A stretch of 64,000 bases of DNA, from NCBI RefSeq assembly GCF_029697505.1, contig NZ_JARJEF010000001.1, forward strand, positions 372,001 to 436,000, in the 5' to 3' direction. Every line of letters begins with the position of its first letter. The stretch's first letter is position 1. The notes beneath the pieces were generated by a model. It did no database searches and was not told where the DNA came from. It saw nothing but the letters and a program-made list of their open reading frames with translations. The position numbers and the translations under genes are program-made. Origin of the DNA: Pseudophaeobacter profundi. Its GTDB lineage: Bacteria; Pseudomonadota; Alphaproteobacteria; Rhodobacterales; Rhodobacteraceae. Shown here one piece after another: positions 52,258 through 61,272 of this stretch.

Positions 52258-52799
52258 TCGCCGCAACAACAGCCCGCGTCCTGCGCCGCTTCCGCAGCGG
52301 CTCCGAGGCGACCGTGACGGTCGAGTTTGTCCTGCTGATGCCGCTGTTCTTCATGTTCCTAATTTCCACCGTTGAGATGGGCATGGTCATTCTGCGCCAA
52401 TCCCAGCTGGAACGCGCGCTGGATATCGCGGTACGCGAAATTCGCCTAACAACCGGCGCCGCGCCCCAGCACGATGTGGTGCGCGACCAGATCTGCCGAC
52501 TGTCTGGCTATACCGAGAATTGCGCAACCTCGCTGCGGCTGGAACTGGTCCAGCTGGATCCCTTTGACTGGGAAGGCGTCGACCCGCAGCCTGACTGCAT
52601 CAGCAAACCCGAAGAAATCCTGCCGGTACGTGGGTTCTCTCAGGATGGAGCGTCAAACGAGCTGATGCTGATCCGCGCCTGCATGCGCTTTAGACCGATG
52701 ATTTCAGCCTGGGGCCTGGGCGAGGATCTCGTCGACGACGACCCGGAGGGGTTGGTCAGCCTTATCGCCGTATCCGCCTTTGTTCAGGAGCCGAGATAG
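52254..52799 (+). CDS. TadE-like pseudopilin
   Basis: 181 residues; its ATG overlaps the vWA gene's stop (ATGA). The N-terminus has the TadE pattern: basic lead, then EATVTVEFVLLMPLFFMFLI with the conserved Glu in VEF, a membrane helix and SQLERALDIAVREIRL. The outer part has four cysteines (QICRLSGYTENCATS and others) that could pair. Probably processed by a TadV-type prepilin peptidase, as in Flp systems; that peptidase is not in this window. Confidence 0.85.
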   Translation: MIAATTARVLRRFRSGSEATVTVEFVLLMPLFFMFLISTVEMGMVILRQSQLERALDIAVREIRLTTGAAPQHDVVRDQICRLSGYTENCATSLRLELVQLDPFDWEGVDPQPDCISKPEEILPVRGFSQDGASNELMLIRACMRFRPMISAWGLGEDLVDDDPEGLVSLIAVSAFVQEPR

Positions 52800-52802
52800 A
52801 CC

Positions 52803-53405
52803 ATGCATTCTTTCCTGACAAAACGCCTCCGCATCTTTGCCCGCCGTGCAGAGGGAACCGTAACGGTCGAATTTGTGATCTTCGCGCCACTCTTGCTATG
52901 GGCCTTCACCGCTATCTACACCTTCTTTGATGCCTTCCGGCAGGAAACCGTCAACCTCAAGGCAGCCTATACCATCTCGGATTTGATTTCTCGCGAGACG
53001 GCCGAACTGAACGAAACCTATATCGACAGCATGCATGAAATGGCCAAGCTGTTGATCCGTTCGGATTCCCAGATCACCCTGCGCGTATCTGTGGTGCGCT
53101 GGAATGAAGACGATAACCGCTACTATGTCGACTGGTCCAAGGTGCGCGGCACCTCATTGGTGGAATGGACCGATGATACCATCAGTGTCGTCGAAGAGAG
53201 CCTGCCCAGCATGCCAGATCAGGAACGCGTTATCCTGGTGGAAACCCGCAACGAGATGGTTCCCGCCTTTCGCGTTGGACTGCCGAACCTGGACATCAAC
53301 AATTTTGTCTTCACCCGCCCCCGCTTTGCACCGCAGGTGCTGTTTGAAAACCAGAACGACGGTGGGGGCGGCAGTCATGATGATGGCTCGGATGCCCTGG
53401 ATTAA
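52803..53405 (+). CDS. TadE-like pseudopilin, second copy
   Basis: 200 residues, 3 bases after the previous stop. The N-terminus (ARRAEGTVTVEFVIFAPLLL) has the same VEF-Glu and membrane helix as its neighbour. The outer part is a long polar domain (LNETYIDSMHEMAKLLIRSD, ETRNEMVPAFRVGL) and ends in a Gly/Asp/His-rich tail. Two TadE-type genes in tandem with a vWA TadG-type gene suggest one complex of minor pilins. Function inferred only. Confidence 0.82.
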   Translation: MHSFLTKRLRIFARRAEGTVTVEFVIFAPLLLWAFTAIYTFFDAFRQETVNLKAAYTISDLISRETAELNETYIDSMHEMAKLLIRSDSQITLRVSVVRWNEDDNRYYVDWSKVRGTSLVEWTDDTISVVEESLPSMPDQERVILVETRNEMVPAFRVGLPNLDINNFVFTRPRFAPQVLFENQNDGGGGSHDDGSDALD

Positions 53406-53504
53406 GGCTTCTCACGCCCCTTTCCTGTCGTGCGACTGGCTCTCCCTGTTTGATGGCGCATGTATTCGATGCGCAAACCGGTAGCCGCTCTAGCGCAGTA
53501 TGTC

Positions 53505-53987
53505 CTACAGCGGTCCCATGCTGCGCTTGGCGATCATCGCCGCCAGAATTTCCGACATGGTCTTGGTCTGCGACCCTGGCGTCACCCCGCCAATGCCAAT
53601 CCGTCGCCCGGCGCGCCACCACAGCCCCGGCAGCCAGATCCGTGCGCCTGGCGCACTGGTACGGATCAAAAATCCGTTTGATGGCTTGAAGGCAAAAAAG
53701 CCGCGATCAATCGTTTCAATATCGGCAACCTGCGCGATCACGGTGCCATCGGTGCAGCGCAGCACCTCTTCGGTCAGTTCGATCTGGTGGGCCGTCGCCT
53801 GCCACATCCGCACCGACAACCAAAGCGCCCCCAGTCCGACAAGCAGCAGAAACACCAGCCAGGCCAGCGACGGCGGTGTTGCAACCGCCACATAGAGCAG
53901 GGTCACGCCGATCACCGCCAGCATGGCCACCCCCATGATCCGGCGCAGCCCCGAGGCCTCTACTGTTACCAAGACTTCATCCGTCAT
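53505..53987 (-). CDS. Two-span membrane protein, unknown function
   Basis: 160 residues. Helices IMGVAMLAVIGVTLLYVAVA (about 17-36) and LAWLVFLLLVGLGALWLSV (about 41-59), followed by a soluble domain with beta pattern (IELTEEVLRCTDGTVIAQVA, GARIWLPGLWW). It looks like a bacterial PH-like domain behind a membrane anchor, but I do not recognise the family. Convergent with the TadE genes. The start is plausible: ATG after a GGAGAG-type site. Confidence 0.7.
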   Translation of the reverse strand: MTDEVLVTVEASGLRRIMGVAMLAVIGVTLLYVAVATPPSLAWLVFLLLVGLGALWLSVRMWQATAHQIELTEEVLRCTDGTVIAQVADIETIDRGFFAFKPSNGFLIRTSAPGARIWLPGLWWRAGRRIGIGGVTPGSQTKTMSEILAAMIAKRSMGPL

Positions 53988-54223
53988 TTATCGCTCTCCT
54001 GCCATCGTCCGGGTCCTGCCCGGACCTTTGGTTGCGTTGGACATAGCCTGCTTTTGCCACCACGAACAGCCCCGCCGGCAGTCAGGCACGGACGGGGCCC
54101 GACGGTCTGTGCATCCCTGCACAGCAACGGTGGTCTCTTGGGTGTTTTGCAACAAAGGTTCCCGGCCTAGATGTAGTCCAGCCCTGCCCCAGAAACGGCA
54201 GTGTCCCGTACAGGAGAACCCCC

Positions 54224-55150
54224 ATGTCGCTTCGCCCCACATCCCCCAGACCCATTCTGGAAACCCGTCAGGCCCAACCCACACTCGAAGGGGCAGGCGT
54301 GAAACTGCACCGCGCCTTTGGCTTTCAGGACCCAAGCGAGCTGGACCCGTTTTTGCTGTTTGACGATTTCCGCAACGAAGACCCGGCAGACTATCAGCAG
54401 GGCTTTCCCTGGCATCCGCATCGCGGCATTGAAACCATCACCTATGTGCTGTCCGGCGAGGTCTCTCATAGCGACTCGCTCGGCAATGCCGGCAGCCTGG
54501 GCGCTGGCGATGTGCAGTGGATGACTGCCGGGTCGGGCATCCTGCATCAGGAAATGCCGCGCGGTAACAAGCAGGGCCAGATGCATGGCTTTCAACTCTG
54601 GGGAAATCTGCCCTCTGACCAGAAGATGTGCGCCCCCCGCTATCAGGATGTCGCCGCCCGCGAGATCCCCGAAATCACCGATGACGACGGCACCCATGTG
54701 CGGGTGATCACCGGCGAGTTCTGGGGCAAACGCGGCCCCGTCGATGGCATCGCTGCGGATCCGCAATATCTGGACATATCGGTGCCTGCCGGGGTGACCA
54801 AGACCTTCAAGATCGACACCTACCGGCGCGCCTTTGCCTATGTCTTCGAAGGGGCCGGGGCCTTTGTCGATGCGGCAATCCCGCAGGGCGTGCTGCTGGA
54901 AAAAGAGGTTGCCGGCCAGGAACTCAATATCCGGGATATGTCTGGCAACCGGACCCTGGTGCGATTTGGCACCGGCGATGAGGTCACCGTGCAGGCCGGC
55001 CCGGAAGGCCTGCGCTTCTTGTTGATTTCAGGCGCCCCGATCCAAGAGCCGGTAGCCTGGCATGGGCCAATCGTGATGAACACCCGCGCCGAGCTGCAGC
55101 AAGCTTTCAAGGATCTGCGCAACGGCACCTTCATCGCCCCCGCACATTGA
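54224..55150 (+). CDS. Pirin family protein
   Basis: 308 residues, a bicupin. The N-cupin has the metal site FPWHPHRGIETITYVLSGEV and, downstream, GILHQEMPRG with His/Glu ligands. The C-cupin (AFAYVFEGAGAFVDAA) is degenerate as usual. GGAG lies 8 bases upstream. Bacterial pirins bind Fe and some oxidise quercetin or act as regulators; the role here is not known. Followed by a strong hairpin and a convergent TetR gene. Confidence 0.92.
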   Translation: MSLRPTSPRPILETRQAQPTLEGAGVKLHRAFGFQDPSELDPFLLFDDFRNEDPADYQQGFPWHPHRGIETITYVLSGEVSHSDSLGNAGSLGAGDVQWMTAGSGILHQEMPRGNKQGQMHGFQLWGNLPSDQKMCAPRYQDVAAREIPEITDDDGTHVRVITGEFWGKRGPVDGIAADPQYLDISVPAGVTKTFKIDTYRRAFAYVFEGAGAFVDAAIPQGVLLEKEVAGQELNIRDMSGNRTLVRFGTGDEVTVQAGPEGLRFLLISGAPIQEPVAWHGPIVMNTRAELQQAFKDLRNGTFIAPAH

Positions 55151-55157
55151 TGCAAGA

Positions 55158-55194
55158 GCAGCAGCGGCAAGATCAGCGGTCTTGCCGCTGCTGC
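55158..55194. terminator. Long hairpin between pirin and tetR
   Basis: Perfect 15-base arms GCAGCAGCGGCAAGA / TCTTGCCGCTGCTGC with a 7-base loop. Lies between converging genes. It has no T-run, so termination may need Rho or be weak. Confidence 0.65.
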
Positions 55195-55225
55195 CTCGCC
55201 CTTGCACCATGTGCAATGTGCCGGT

Positions 55226-55813
55226 TCAGGCGGTGACCGATTTGCGCACCATATCCCAATAGACGCTTTCCACCTCCTCCAGCGAGAGGCGGCCACCGCT
55301 ACGATACCAGGTCATCACTCCGTTCAGCATGGCAATCACCGCCAAGGTCGCGATCTTGGTATCGGGAATGGTGAACTGCCCACTGGCCACCCCCTGCTTC
55401 AGCACTGCCTCTAACGCGTATTCATAGGCGCGCCGTAGGGTTTCAATGGCAGCGAAGTTTTCTTCCGTCAGATTCCGCAGTTCCATATAGGCAATAAAAA
55501 CCGCATCCGGGCGCTGCATGTGAAAGCGGATGTGGAAACGGACAAAGCGCTCAAGCTGGCTCAGCGCGTCACCATCGCCCGCCTCGACCTGCCAGGCCGC
55601 CAGCAGTTCCCGCATGTGCCGATCCATCAGAGAATGCAGCAGGCTTTGCTTGTCGGGGGTGTAATTATACAAGGCCCCTGCCTGTACACCGACCTCTTTG
55701 GCGATCTGGCGCATCGACACCGCCGCATAGCCATGCTGCGCAAACAGCCGCAGTGCCGCGCTACGAATGCGCGGGCCGGTGATGTCAGAATGGGAACCCT
55801 GCGTACGTGCCAT
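55226..55813 (-). CDS. TetR/AcrR family transcriptional regulator
   Basis: 195 residues. N-terminal HTH: RIRSAALRLFAQHGYAAVSM, RQIAKEVGVQAGALYNYTPD (recognition helix) and KQSLLHSLMDRHM. The ligand-binding part is typical of TetR_C (LERFVRFHIRFHMQRPDAVF, AYMELRNLTEENFAAIETLR). A perfect palindrome 12 bases before the ATG should be its operator, so it likely represses itself. No divergent target gene is close; the target and effector are unknown, though similar regulators control fatty-acid or CoA-ester metabolism. Confidence 0.9.
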   Translation of the reverse strand: MARTQGSHSDITGPRIRSAALRLFAQHGYAAVSMRQIAKEVGVQAGALYNYTPDKQSLLHSLMDRHMRELLAAWQVEAGDGDALSQLERFVRFHIRFHMQRPDAVFIAYMELRNLTEENFAAIETLRRAYEYALEAVLKQGVASGQFTIPDTKIATLAVIAMLNGVMTWYRSGGRLSLEEVESVYWDMVRKSVTA

Positions 55814-55825
55814 GCCTCACGATAA

Positions 55826-55841
55826 CTGAACATTTGTTCAG
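55826..55841. promoter_or_regulatory. TetR-type operator
   Basis: CTGAACA-TT-TGTTCAG, a perfect palindrome, 12 bases before the tetR ATG. It fits the usual two-dimer-half TetR site. Confidence 0.6.
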
Positions 55842-56029
55842 AAAAAAGACCCTGCTGCATTCCGACCCAAAAGACATTGGGTGGGACCCAATATTGAGGC
55901 CGGTTCAAAGGTCAGGCCAGCCCAATGGACAGGCAGACTTCAGTGGGCCGCAGCAGCGGATAAATCACGCTGCCAGCTTGTACCTTGTCGGTTGATTGTG
56001 CATCAAGAGGCAAGCAATAGGAAAATGTC

Positions 56030-56293
56030 ATGCATCGCCCCCTGCCCCTGATCCTGCTTGGCGCCAGCCTCGGACTTGCATCTCTTGCCGGGTGCAGCAA
56101 CGTGCCCGAGCTGAACAATCGCCTGACACCAGAGCTGCGCGCCGCAGCCTACCCGCCCCTACGCCCGATAGATGACCTGATCGCCCCTCAGGCCACCCCA
56201 GAAGACGCGGCAGAACAGCTGCAAGAGACACTCAAGGCGCGCAGCGACCGACTGGACCGCCGAGCCGAGGCCCTGCGCCGCGCCTCACAGTAA
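56030..56293 (+). CDS. Small lipoprotein, unknown function
   Basis: 87 residues with a signal peptide and lipobox (LASLAGC, lipidated Cys22). The mature part is short: a Pro-rich front (YPPLRPIDDLIAPQATPEDA) and a charged helix (EQLQETLKARSDRLDRRAEA). No domain recognised; resembles small Rhodobacteraceae lipoproteins found before hom. A 184-base gap follows before hom. Confidence 0.7.
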   Translation: MHRPLPLILLGASLGLASLAGCSNVPELNNRLTPELRAAAYPPLRPIDDLIAPQATPEDAAEQLQETLKARSDRLDRRAEALRRASQ

Positions 56294-56477
56294 CCAGGCC
56301 CTCCAGGAACAACGAAGATCTGACAGCATAGGCTTGCCCGCTTTGCGCCGCTATTTGCGCCGTCTATATCCCGCTTGAGACCTGATTTCCCCAGCTATCC
56401 CGCCAGCGCCGTTGCACCCCTTCCCTGAACCCGCTAAGGCGGGTCAACACAGATGGATACGAAAAGGATCTCCGGCT

Positions 56478-57764
56478 ATGACAAAACCGCTTCGTCTTGG
56501 GATTGCAGGTTTGGGCACGGTTGGCGTGGGGGTGGTGAAAATCGTCCGCCGCCAGGCTGAAATGCTGGAGATGCGCACCGGTCGCCCTGTGGTGATCACG
56601 GCGGTTTCGGCCCGCGATGCCGACAAGGACCGCGGTGTTGCCCTGACCGGCTACGCCTGGGAGAGCGACCCAGTCGCCCTGGCCAAGCGTGACGATATTG
56701 ACGTTTTTGTCGAACTGATGGGCGGCGACGACGGCCCCGCCAAAGATGCCACCGAGGCCGCGCTGGCCTCTGGCAAGGATGTGGTTACCGCCAACAAGGC
56801 GTTGCTGGCCATCCACGGCCAGGCGCTGGCAGAACAGGCCGAGGCAGCCGGCCAGGTGATCCGCTTTGAAGCCGCCGTCGCCGGTGGCATCCCGGTTGTC
56901 AAAACGCTCACCGAGGCGCTGGCAGGCAATCAGTTCACCCGGATCATGGGGGTGATGAACGGCACCTGCAATTATATCCTGACCCGGATGGAGGCCACCG
57001 GCCAGGGCTACAACACCCTGTTCGAAGAATGCGGTCGCCTGGGCTATCTGGAAGCCGATCCCAATCTGGATGTTGGCGGCATTGATGCCGGCCACAAGCT
57101 GGCGCTGCTCTCCTCTATTGCCTTTGGCAGCAAGCCTGCCTTTGAGGATGTGCAACTTCAGGGCATTCAGCGCATCGCCATCGACGATATTCGCCATGCC
57201 GCCGACATGGGCTATCGGATCAAGCTGCTGGGCGTTGCACAGCGCAGCCCCCGTGGGTTGGAACAGCGCATGACCCCCTGCCTGGTGCCTGCTGACTCGC
57301 CGCTGGGGCAGCTGGAAGGCGGCACCAATATGGTGGTCATCGAAGGCGACGCGATCGAACAGGTGGTGCTTCAGGGCCCCGGTGCCGGTGAAGGCCCCAC
57401 CGCCAGCGCTGTGCTTGGCGATATCTGCGATCTGGCGCGCGGGCTACGCATCGCAACTTTTGGTCAGCCAGCCAGCTCTTTGCAGGAAATCCCAGCGGCC
57501 CAGACCGGCCTTCCCGCCCCCTATTACCTGCGTCTGGCGCTGCAGGACAAACCCGGTGCCCTGGCCAAAGTGGCCGCAGCGCTTGGCAATGCAGGGATTT
57601 CCATCGACCGGATGCGCCAATACGGCCACGCGGAAACCACAGCTCCGGTGCTGATCGTGACACACAAGACCACCTCTGCCACGCTGGACGTCGCAATCGA
57701 GACCCTTGCCCAGACCGGCGTTGTTGACGGCGCGCCTGTCGCCCTGCGCATCGAAGAGCTCTGA
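56478..57764 (+). CDS. hom: Homoserine dehydrogenase
   Basis: 428 residues from the ATG beginning MTKPLRLGIAGLGTVGVGVV (AAGGA upstream). The NAD(P) site is GLGTVGVG. The catalytic domain includes GKDVVTANKALLAIHG, EAAVAGGIPVVKTL, MGVMNGTCNYILTRM and LEADPNLDVGGIDAGHKLAL. A C-terminal ACT domain (YYLRLALQDKPGALAKVAAA) is the likely threonine-sensing site. It reduces aspartate semialdehyde to homoserine, the substrate pool for methionine (metY above) and threonine. Confidence 0.96.
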   Translation: MTKPLRLGIAGLGTVGVGVVKIVRRQAEMLEMRTGRPVVITAVSARDADKDRGVALTGYAWESDPVALAKRDDIDVFVELMGGDDGPAKDATEAALASGKDVVTANKALLAIHGQALAEQAEAAGQVIRFEAAVAGGIPVVKTLTEALAGNQFTRIMGVMNGTCNYILTRMEATGQGYNTLFEECGRLGYLEADPNLDVGGIDAGHKLALLSSIAFGSKPAFEDVQLQGIQRIAIDDIRHAADMGYRIKLLGVAQRSPRGLEQRMTPCLVPADSPLGQLEGGTNMVVIEGDAIEQVVLQGPGAGEGPTASAVLGDICDLARGLRIATFGQPASSLQEIPAAQTGLPAPYYLRLALQDKPGALAKVAAALGNAGISIDRMRQYGHAETTAPVLIVTHKTTSATLDVAIETLAQTGVVDGAPVALRIEEL

Positions 57765-57997
57765 CCGGGCTCGCAGCGCGCGCGTCTGGTTGTCAAAGCC
57801 TGGATCCAAAACCAGGTCATAAAACATTCAATTGGGCCGCAAACCGGCCCATCCCCTAGTAAAGGCGCGCAAAAATGCTCCATTCGGGGCACAACGCGCG
57901 CCTTCCCGCCCTAGCTATCGCTATCATCCCTTGCCCGCCGCCCCCGCAAAGGGGTATTCGACAGGCAACCCGCCCGGATTGTAACAGGATATTGAGT

Positions 57998-58984
57998 ATG
58001 ACCTCGACCACCACAGACGCCCCATTTCATGATCGCATGCTGTCACTTGGCCTTGCCCGAGTGGCAGAACAGGCCGCACTCGCCTCGGCTTCGCTTATCG
58101 GGCGCGGCGACGAAAAGGCCGCAGATCAGGCCGCCGTCAACGCCATGCGCGAACAGCTGAACCTGCTGGACATCAAAGGTGTCGTGGTTATCGGCGAAGG
58201 CGAGCGCGACGAGGCCCCGATGCTGTATATCGGCGAAGAGGTTGGCTCTGGTACCGGCCCTGGCGTGGATATCGCGCTGGACCCGCTGGAAGGCACCACG
58301 CTGACCGCCAAGGACATGCCCAACGCGCTGACCGTGATTGCCATGGGGCCGCGCGGCTCGATGCTGCACGCCCCCGATACCTATATGGACAAGCTGGCCA
58401 TTGGCCCCGGCTACCCCGAAGGCGTTGTCTCGCTGGATATGTCCCCGTGTGAGCGGGTCGAAGCCCTGGCAGCGGCCAAGGGCTGCGCCCCTGCCGATAT
58501 CACCGTCTGCATTCTGGAACGCCCGCGCCATGATGCGATGATCGCCGAAGTGCGTGAAACCGGCGCGGCGATCCGGCTGATCACCGATGGCGATGTTGCC
58601 GGCGTGATGCACTGCGCCGAATCGGCAATCACAGGCATCGACATGTATATGGGCCAGGGCGGCGCCCCTGAGGGCGTTTTGGCTGCGGCGGCGCTGAAAT
58701 GCATGGGCGGGCAGATTTTTGGCCGCCTGCTGTTCCGCAACGAGGACGAAAAAGGCCGCGCCGCCAAGGCAGGCATCACCGATCTCGACCGGATCTATAC
58801 CCGTGACGAAATGGTGACCCAGGATGTGATCTTTGCCGCGACTGGCGTGACCGGTGGCTCTTTGCTGCCGGAAATCAAACGCCAGCCCGGTTGGGTGGAA
58901 ACCACCACCCTGCTGATGCGATCAAAAACCGGATCGGTACGGCGCATGTCATACCGCACGCCAGTGGACGCGCTGGAAGCCTGA
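57998..58984 (+). CDS. glpX: Class II fructose-1,6-bisphosphatase
   Basis: 328 residues from the ATG beginning MTSTTTDAPFHDRMLSLGLA; an AGGA site precedes it. Metal-binding motifs: GEGERDEAPMLYIGE and DPLEGTTLTAKDMPNALTV. The substrate loop and C-terminus (GGAPEGVLAAAALKCMGGQ, EMVTQDVIFAATGVTGGSLL) match GlpX. It hydrolyses fructose-1,6-bisphosphate in gluconeogenesis, needed for growth on the amino acids and one-carbon donors handled elsewhere in this window. Lies after hom and before recJ. Confidence 0.95.
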   Translation: MTSTTTDAPFHDRMLSLGLARVAEQAALASASLIGRGDEKAADQAAVNAMREQLNLLDIKGVVVIGEGERDEAPMLYIGEEVGSGTGPGVDIALDPLEGTTLTAKDMPNALTVIAMGPRGSMLHAPDTYMDKLAIGPGYPEGVVSLDMSPCERVEALAAAKGCAPADITVCILERPRHDAMIAEVRETGAAIRLITDGDVAGVMHCAESAITGIDMYMGQGGAPEGVLAAAALKCMGGQIFGRLLFRNEDEKGRAAKAGITDLDRIYTRDEMVTQDVIFAATGVTGGSLLPEIKRQPGWVETTTLLMRSKTGSVRRMSYRTPVDALEA

Positions 58985-59065
58985 TAAAACAGGCCCGTCA
59001 CCGCAGCCAGGTTGGGCGGTCTGTCCAGAGTGGCTGTCGCCAGCAAAGAAGTGGCTTGCGCCACG

Positions 59066-59098
59066 GCCTCCGGCGGGGATATTTTTGGCCAAATGAAG
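59066..59098 (+). repeat. Dispersed 33-nt repeat, copy A
   Basis: Begins GCCTCCGGCGGGGATATTTT and ends ATGAAG. It matches 27 of 33 bases of copy B at 47080-47112 on the other strand. Its end overlaps the start of the glpX terminator. Confidence 0.65.
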
Positions 59099-59128
59099 GG
59101 CTGGATCCAGGCGGGTCCGGCCCTTTTT
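59096..59128 (+). terminator. Terminator after glpX
   Basis: AAGGGC-T-GGA, a loop, TCC-G-GCCCTT and T-run. It overlaps the last bases of the 33-nt repeat and ends 25 bases before recJ. Confidence 0.7.
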
Positions 59129-59153
59129 CATAGACGAGGATGAGGAGCCATCC

Positions 59154-60899
59154 ATGAGTTTTCTTGGGGTAGAGGCATCGCTGACTGGGCGTCGCTGGCT
59201 GGGGCTGGGCATTGATCTGGAGCGCGCGGCGGAACATATGGTACAGCAGACCGGCCTGCCGACGCCGCTGTGTCAAGTCCTGGCCCGGCGCGGCGTGCCC
59301 GCCCATGAGGCGGTCGGCTTTCTGACGCCGCAGCTGAAAGAATTGCTGCCCGATCCACGCCATATGAAGGATATGGAACTGGCAGCCGCCCGTTTTCTGC
59401 AGGCTGTGGAGATGCGACAGCGCATCGCCATTTTTGCCGATTATGACGTCGATGGCGGCAGCTCTGCTGCGCTCTTGCTGGTTTGGCTGCGCGACATGGG
59501 ATTGCGGGCCACGCTCTATATTCCCGATCGCATCGACGAGGGCTATGGGCCCAATGATGAGGCCATGTCTTGCCTGGCACGGGACCATGATCTGATCGTC
59601 TGCGTCGACTGTGGCACCCTTTCGCATGGGCCGATTGCCGCCGCCAAGGGCGCAGATGTCATCGTGCTGGACCATCACCTTGGCGGTGAAACATTGCCTG
59701 ACTGCGTTGCGGTGGTGAATCCGAACCGCCAGGATGAAACGGGTGATCTGGGGTATTTCTGCGCTGCTGGCGTGGTGTTCCTGATGCTGGTCGAGGTGCG
59801 CCGCCAGGCCCGCGAAAAGGGACTTGCGGCAGGGCCGGACCTGCTGAGCCTGCTGGATCTGGTGGCGCTGGCCACAGTGGCGGATGTGGCGCCGCTGATT
59901 GGTGCCAACCGGGCGCTGGTACGTCAGGGGCTGAAGGTGCTGGGGGCCAGGCAACGCCCAGGCCTGGTGGCGCTGGCGGATGTCTCGCGGATGGATGCCG
60001 CCCCCTCGACCTATCACCTGGGTTTCTTGCTTGGGCCGCGGGTCAATGCCGGAGGCCGCATCGGCAAGGCGGACCTTGGGGCGCGGCTTTTGTCGACGGA
60101 CAACCCGCATGAGGCCGCCGCCCTGGCCGAGCGACTGGATCAGCTCAATACCGAACGGCGGGATATCGAAAACGCGGTGCGTGCCGCCGCCATGGAACAG
60201 GCCGAGGCACGCGGCTTTGACGCGCCGCTGGTCTGGGCCGCCGGTGAAGGCTGGCATCCAGGTGTTGTCGGGATCGTTGCGTCACGCCTGAAAGAGGCCG
60301 CAGGCCGCCCCGCCGTGGTCATTGGCCTGCACAATGGCGAGGGCAAGGGCTCTGGCCGGTCGGTCAGCGGTATCGACCTTGGCGCCGCAATCCAACGCAC
60401 AGCAGCCGAAAATTTGCTGCTGAAAGGTGGGGGGCACAAGATGGCGGCGGGCCTTACCCTTGCGCAGGACAAGCTGGAGGCGGCGATGGCACGGCTGAGC
60501 GACCTTTTGGCGAAACAGGGCGCGGATCAGCTTGGGCCGTCGGATCTGAAGCTGGATGGCATGTTGATGCCCGGGGCCGCCACGATTGATCTGATCGAGC
60601 AGATCGAGCAGGCCGGCCCCTTTGGGGCAGGTGCTGCGGCACCGCGCTACGGCTTTCCCGATCTGGCAATTCGCTTTGCCAAACGCATCGGCGAGACCCA
60701 CCTGAAGCTTTCGCTGACGGATGGGGTTGGCGGCACTTTGGATGCGATCTGCTTTGGTGCCTTTGACACCGCCCTTGGCCCGCGCCTGCTGGACCATGGC
60801 GGGGCGCGATTCCATTTTGCCGGTCGGCTTGAAATCAATTCTTGGGGCGGGCGCCAAAGCCCGCAACTGCGCCTGGAAGACGCCGCCGAAACCCAATAA
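59154..60899 (+). CDS. recJ: Single-stranded-DNA-specific exonuclease RecJ
   Basis: 581 residues. The DHH phosphoesterase core is intact: IFADYDVDGGSSAALLLVWL, IVCVDCGTLSHG and VIVLDHHLGGETLPD with the DHH. The DHHA1 domain follows (GRSVSGIDLGAAIQRTA, LLKGGGHKMAAGLTLA). It degrades single-stranded DNA 5'-3' in recombination and mismatch repair. GATGAGGAG precedes the ATG. Followed, 120 bases on, by tRNA-Glu. Confidence 0.95.
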   Translation: MSFLGVEASLTGRRWLGLGIDLERAAEHMVQQTGLPTPLCQVLARRGVPAHEAVGFLTPQLKELLPDPRHMKDMELAAARFLQAVEMRQRIAIFADYDVDGGSSAALLLVWLRDMGLRATLYIPDRIDEGYGPNDEAMSCLARDHDLIVCVDCGTLSHGPIAAAKGADVIVLDHHLGGETLPDCVAVVNPNRQDETGDLGYFCAAGVVFLMLVEVRRQAREKGLAAGPDLLSLLDLVALATVADVAPLIGANRALVRQGLKVLGARQRPGLVALADVSRMDAAPSTYHLGFLLGPRVNAGGRIGKADLGARLLSTDNPHEAAALAERLDQLNTERRDIENAVRAAAMEQAEARGFDAPLVWAAGEGWHPGVVGIVASRLKEAAGRPAVVIGLHNGEGKGSGRSVSGIDLGAAIQRTAAENLLLKGGGHKMAAGLTLAQDKLEAAMARLSDLLAKQGADQLGPSDLKLDGMLMPGAATIDLIEQIEQAGPFGAGAAAPRYGFPDLAIRFAKRIGETHLKLSLTDGVGGTLDAICFGAFDTALGPRLLDHGGARFHFAGRLEINSWGGRQSPQLRLEDAAETQ

Positions 60900-60974
60900 T
60901 CCTGCCTCAAAGGGGGCTAAACGGAAAGAAATCTACCCACACCAAAAAAACTTACTTTTGATGCCTTTTTTAGC

Positions 60975-61003
60975 TTGCGGCTTTGGCATAGAGAAACTAA
61001 ACA
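60975..61003 (+). promoter_or_regulatory. tRNA-Glu copy 1 promoter
   Basis: TTGCGG, 17 bases, TAAACA, ending 16 bases before the mature tRNA. The same spacing and distance recur at copy 2. Confidence 0.5.
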
Positions 61004-61019
61004 CCGCTCCACAGCAAGT

Positions 61020-61094
61020 GGCCCGTTCGTCTATCGGTTAGGACGTCAGGTTTTCAACCTGAAAAGAGGGGTTCGACTCCCCTACGGGCTGCCA
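61020..61094 (+). tRNA. tRNA-Glu (TTC), copy 1
   Basis: 75 bases with encoded CCA. Acceptor GGCCCGT with ACGGGCT, discriminator G; anticodon arm TCAGG-TTTTCAA-CCTGA gives TTC; T-arm GGGG-TTCGACT-CCCC. Identical to copy 2, 253 bases downstream. Confidence 0.98.
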
Positions 61095-61227
61095 CTGTTC
61101 CCCCCTTGAAGCAAAATGCCAATCTGGCGCACCTGGCATGATATTTGCCATGCTTCTTGGCATATATGGCTTTTATTCAAACACTTACCGCGCTGCAGAA
61201 AAAACGCCAATTTACCAAAATTGCCCC

Positions 61228-61256
61228 TTGCGCCACCGGCTATGACTAAGTAATAC
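61228..61256 (+). promoter_or_regulatory. tRNA-Glu copy 2 promoter
   Basis: TTGCGC, 17 bases, TAATAC, ending 16 bases before the tRNA. The geometry equals copy 1 although the spacers between the genes differ. Confidence 0.5.
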
Positions 61257-61272
61257 AGCCACACGAAACAGT

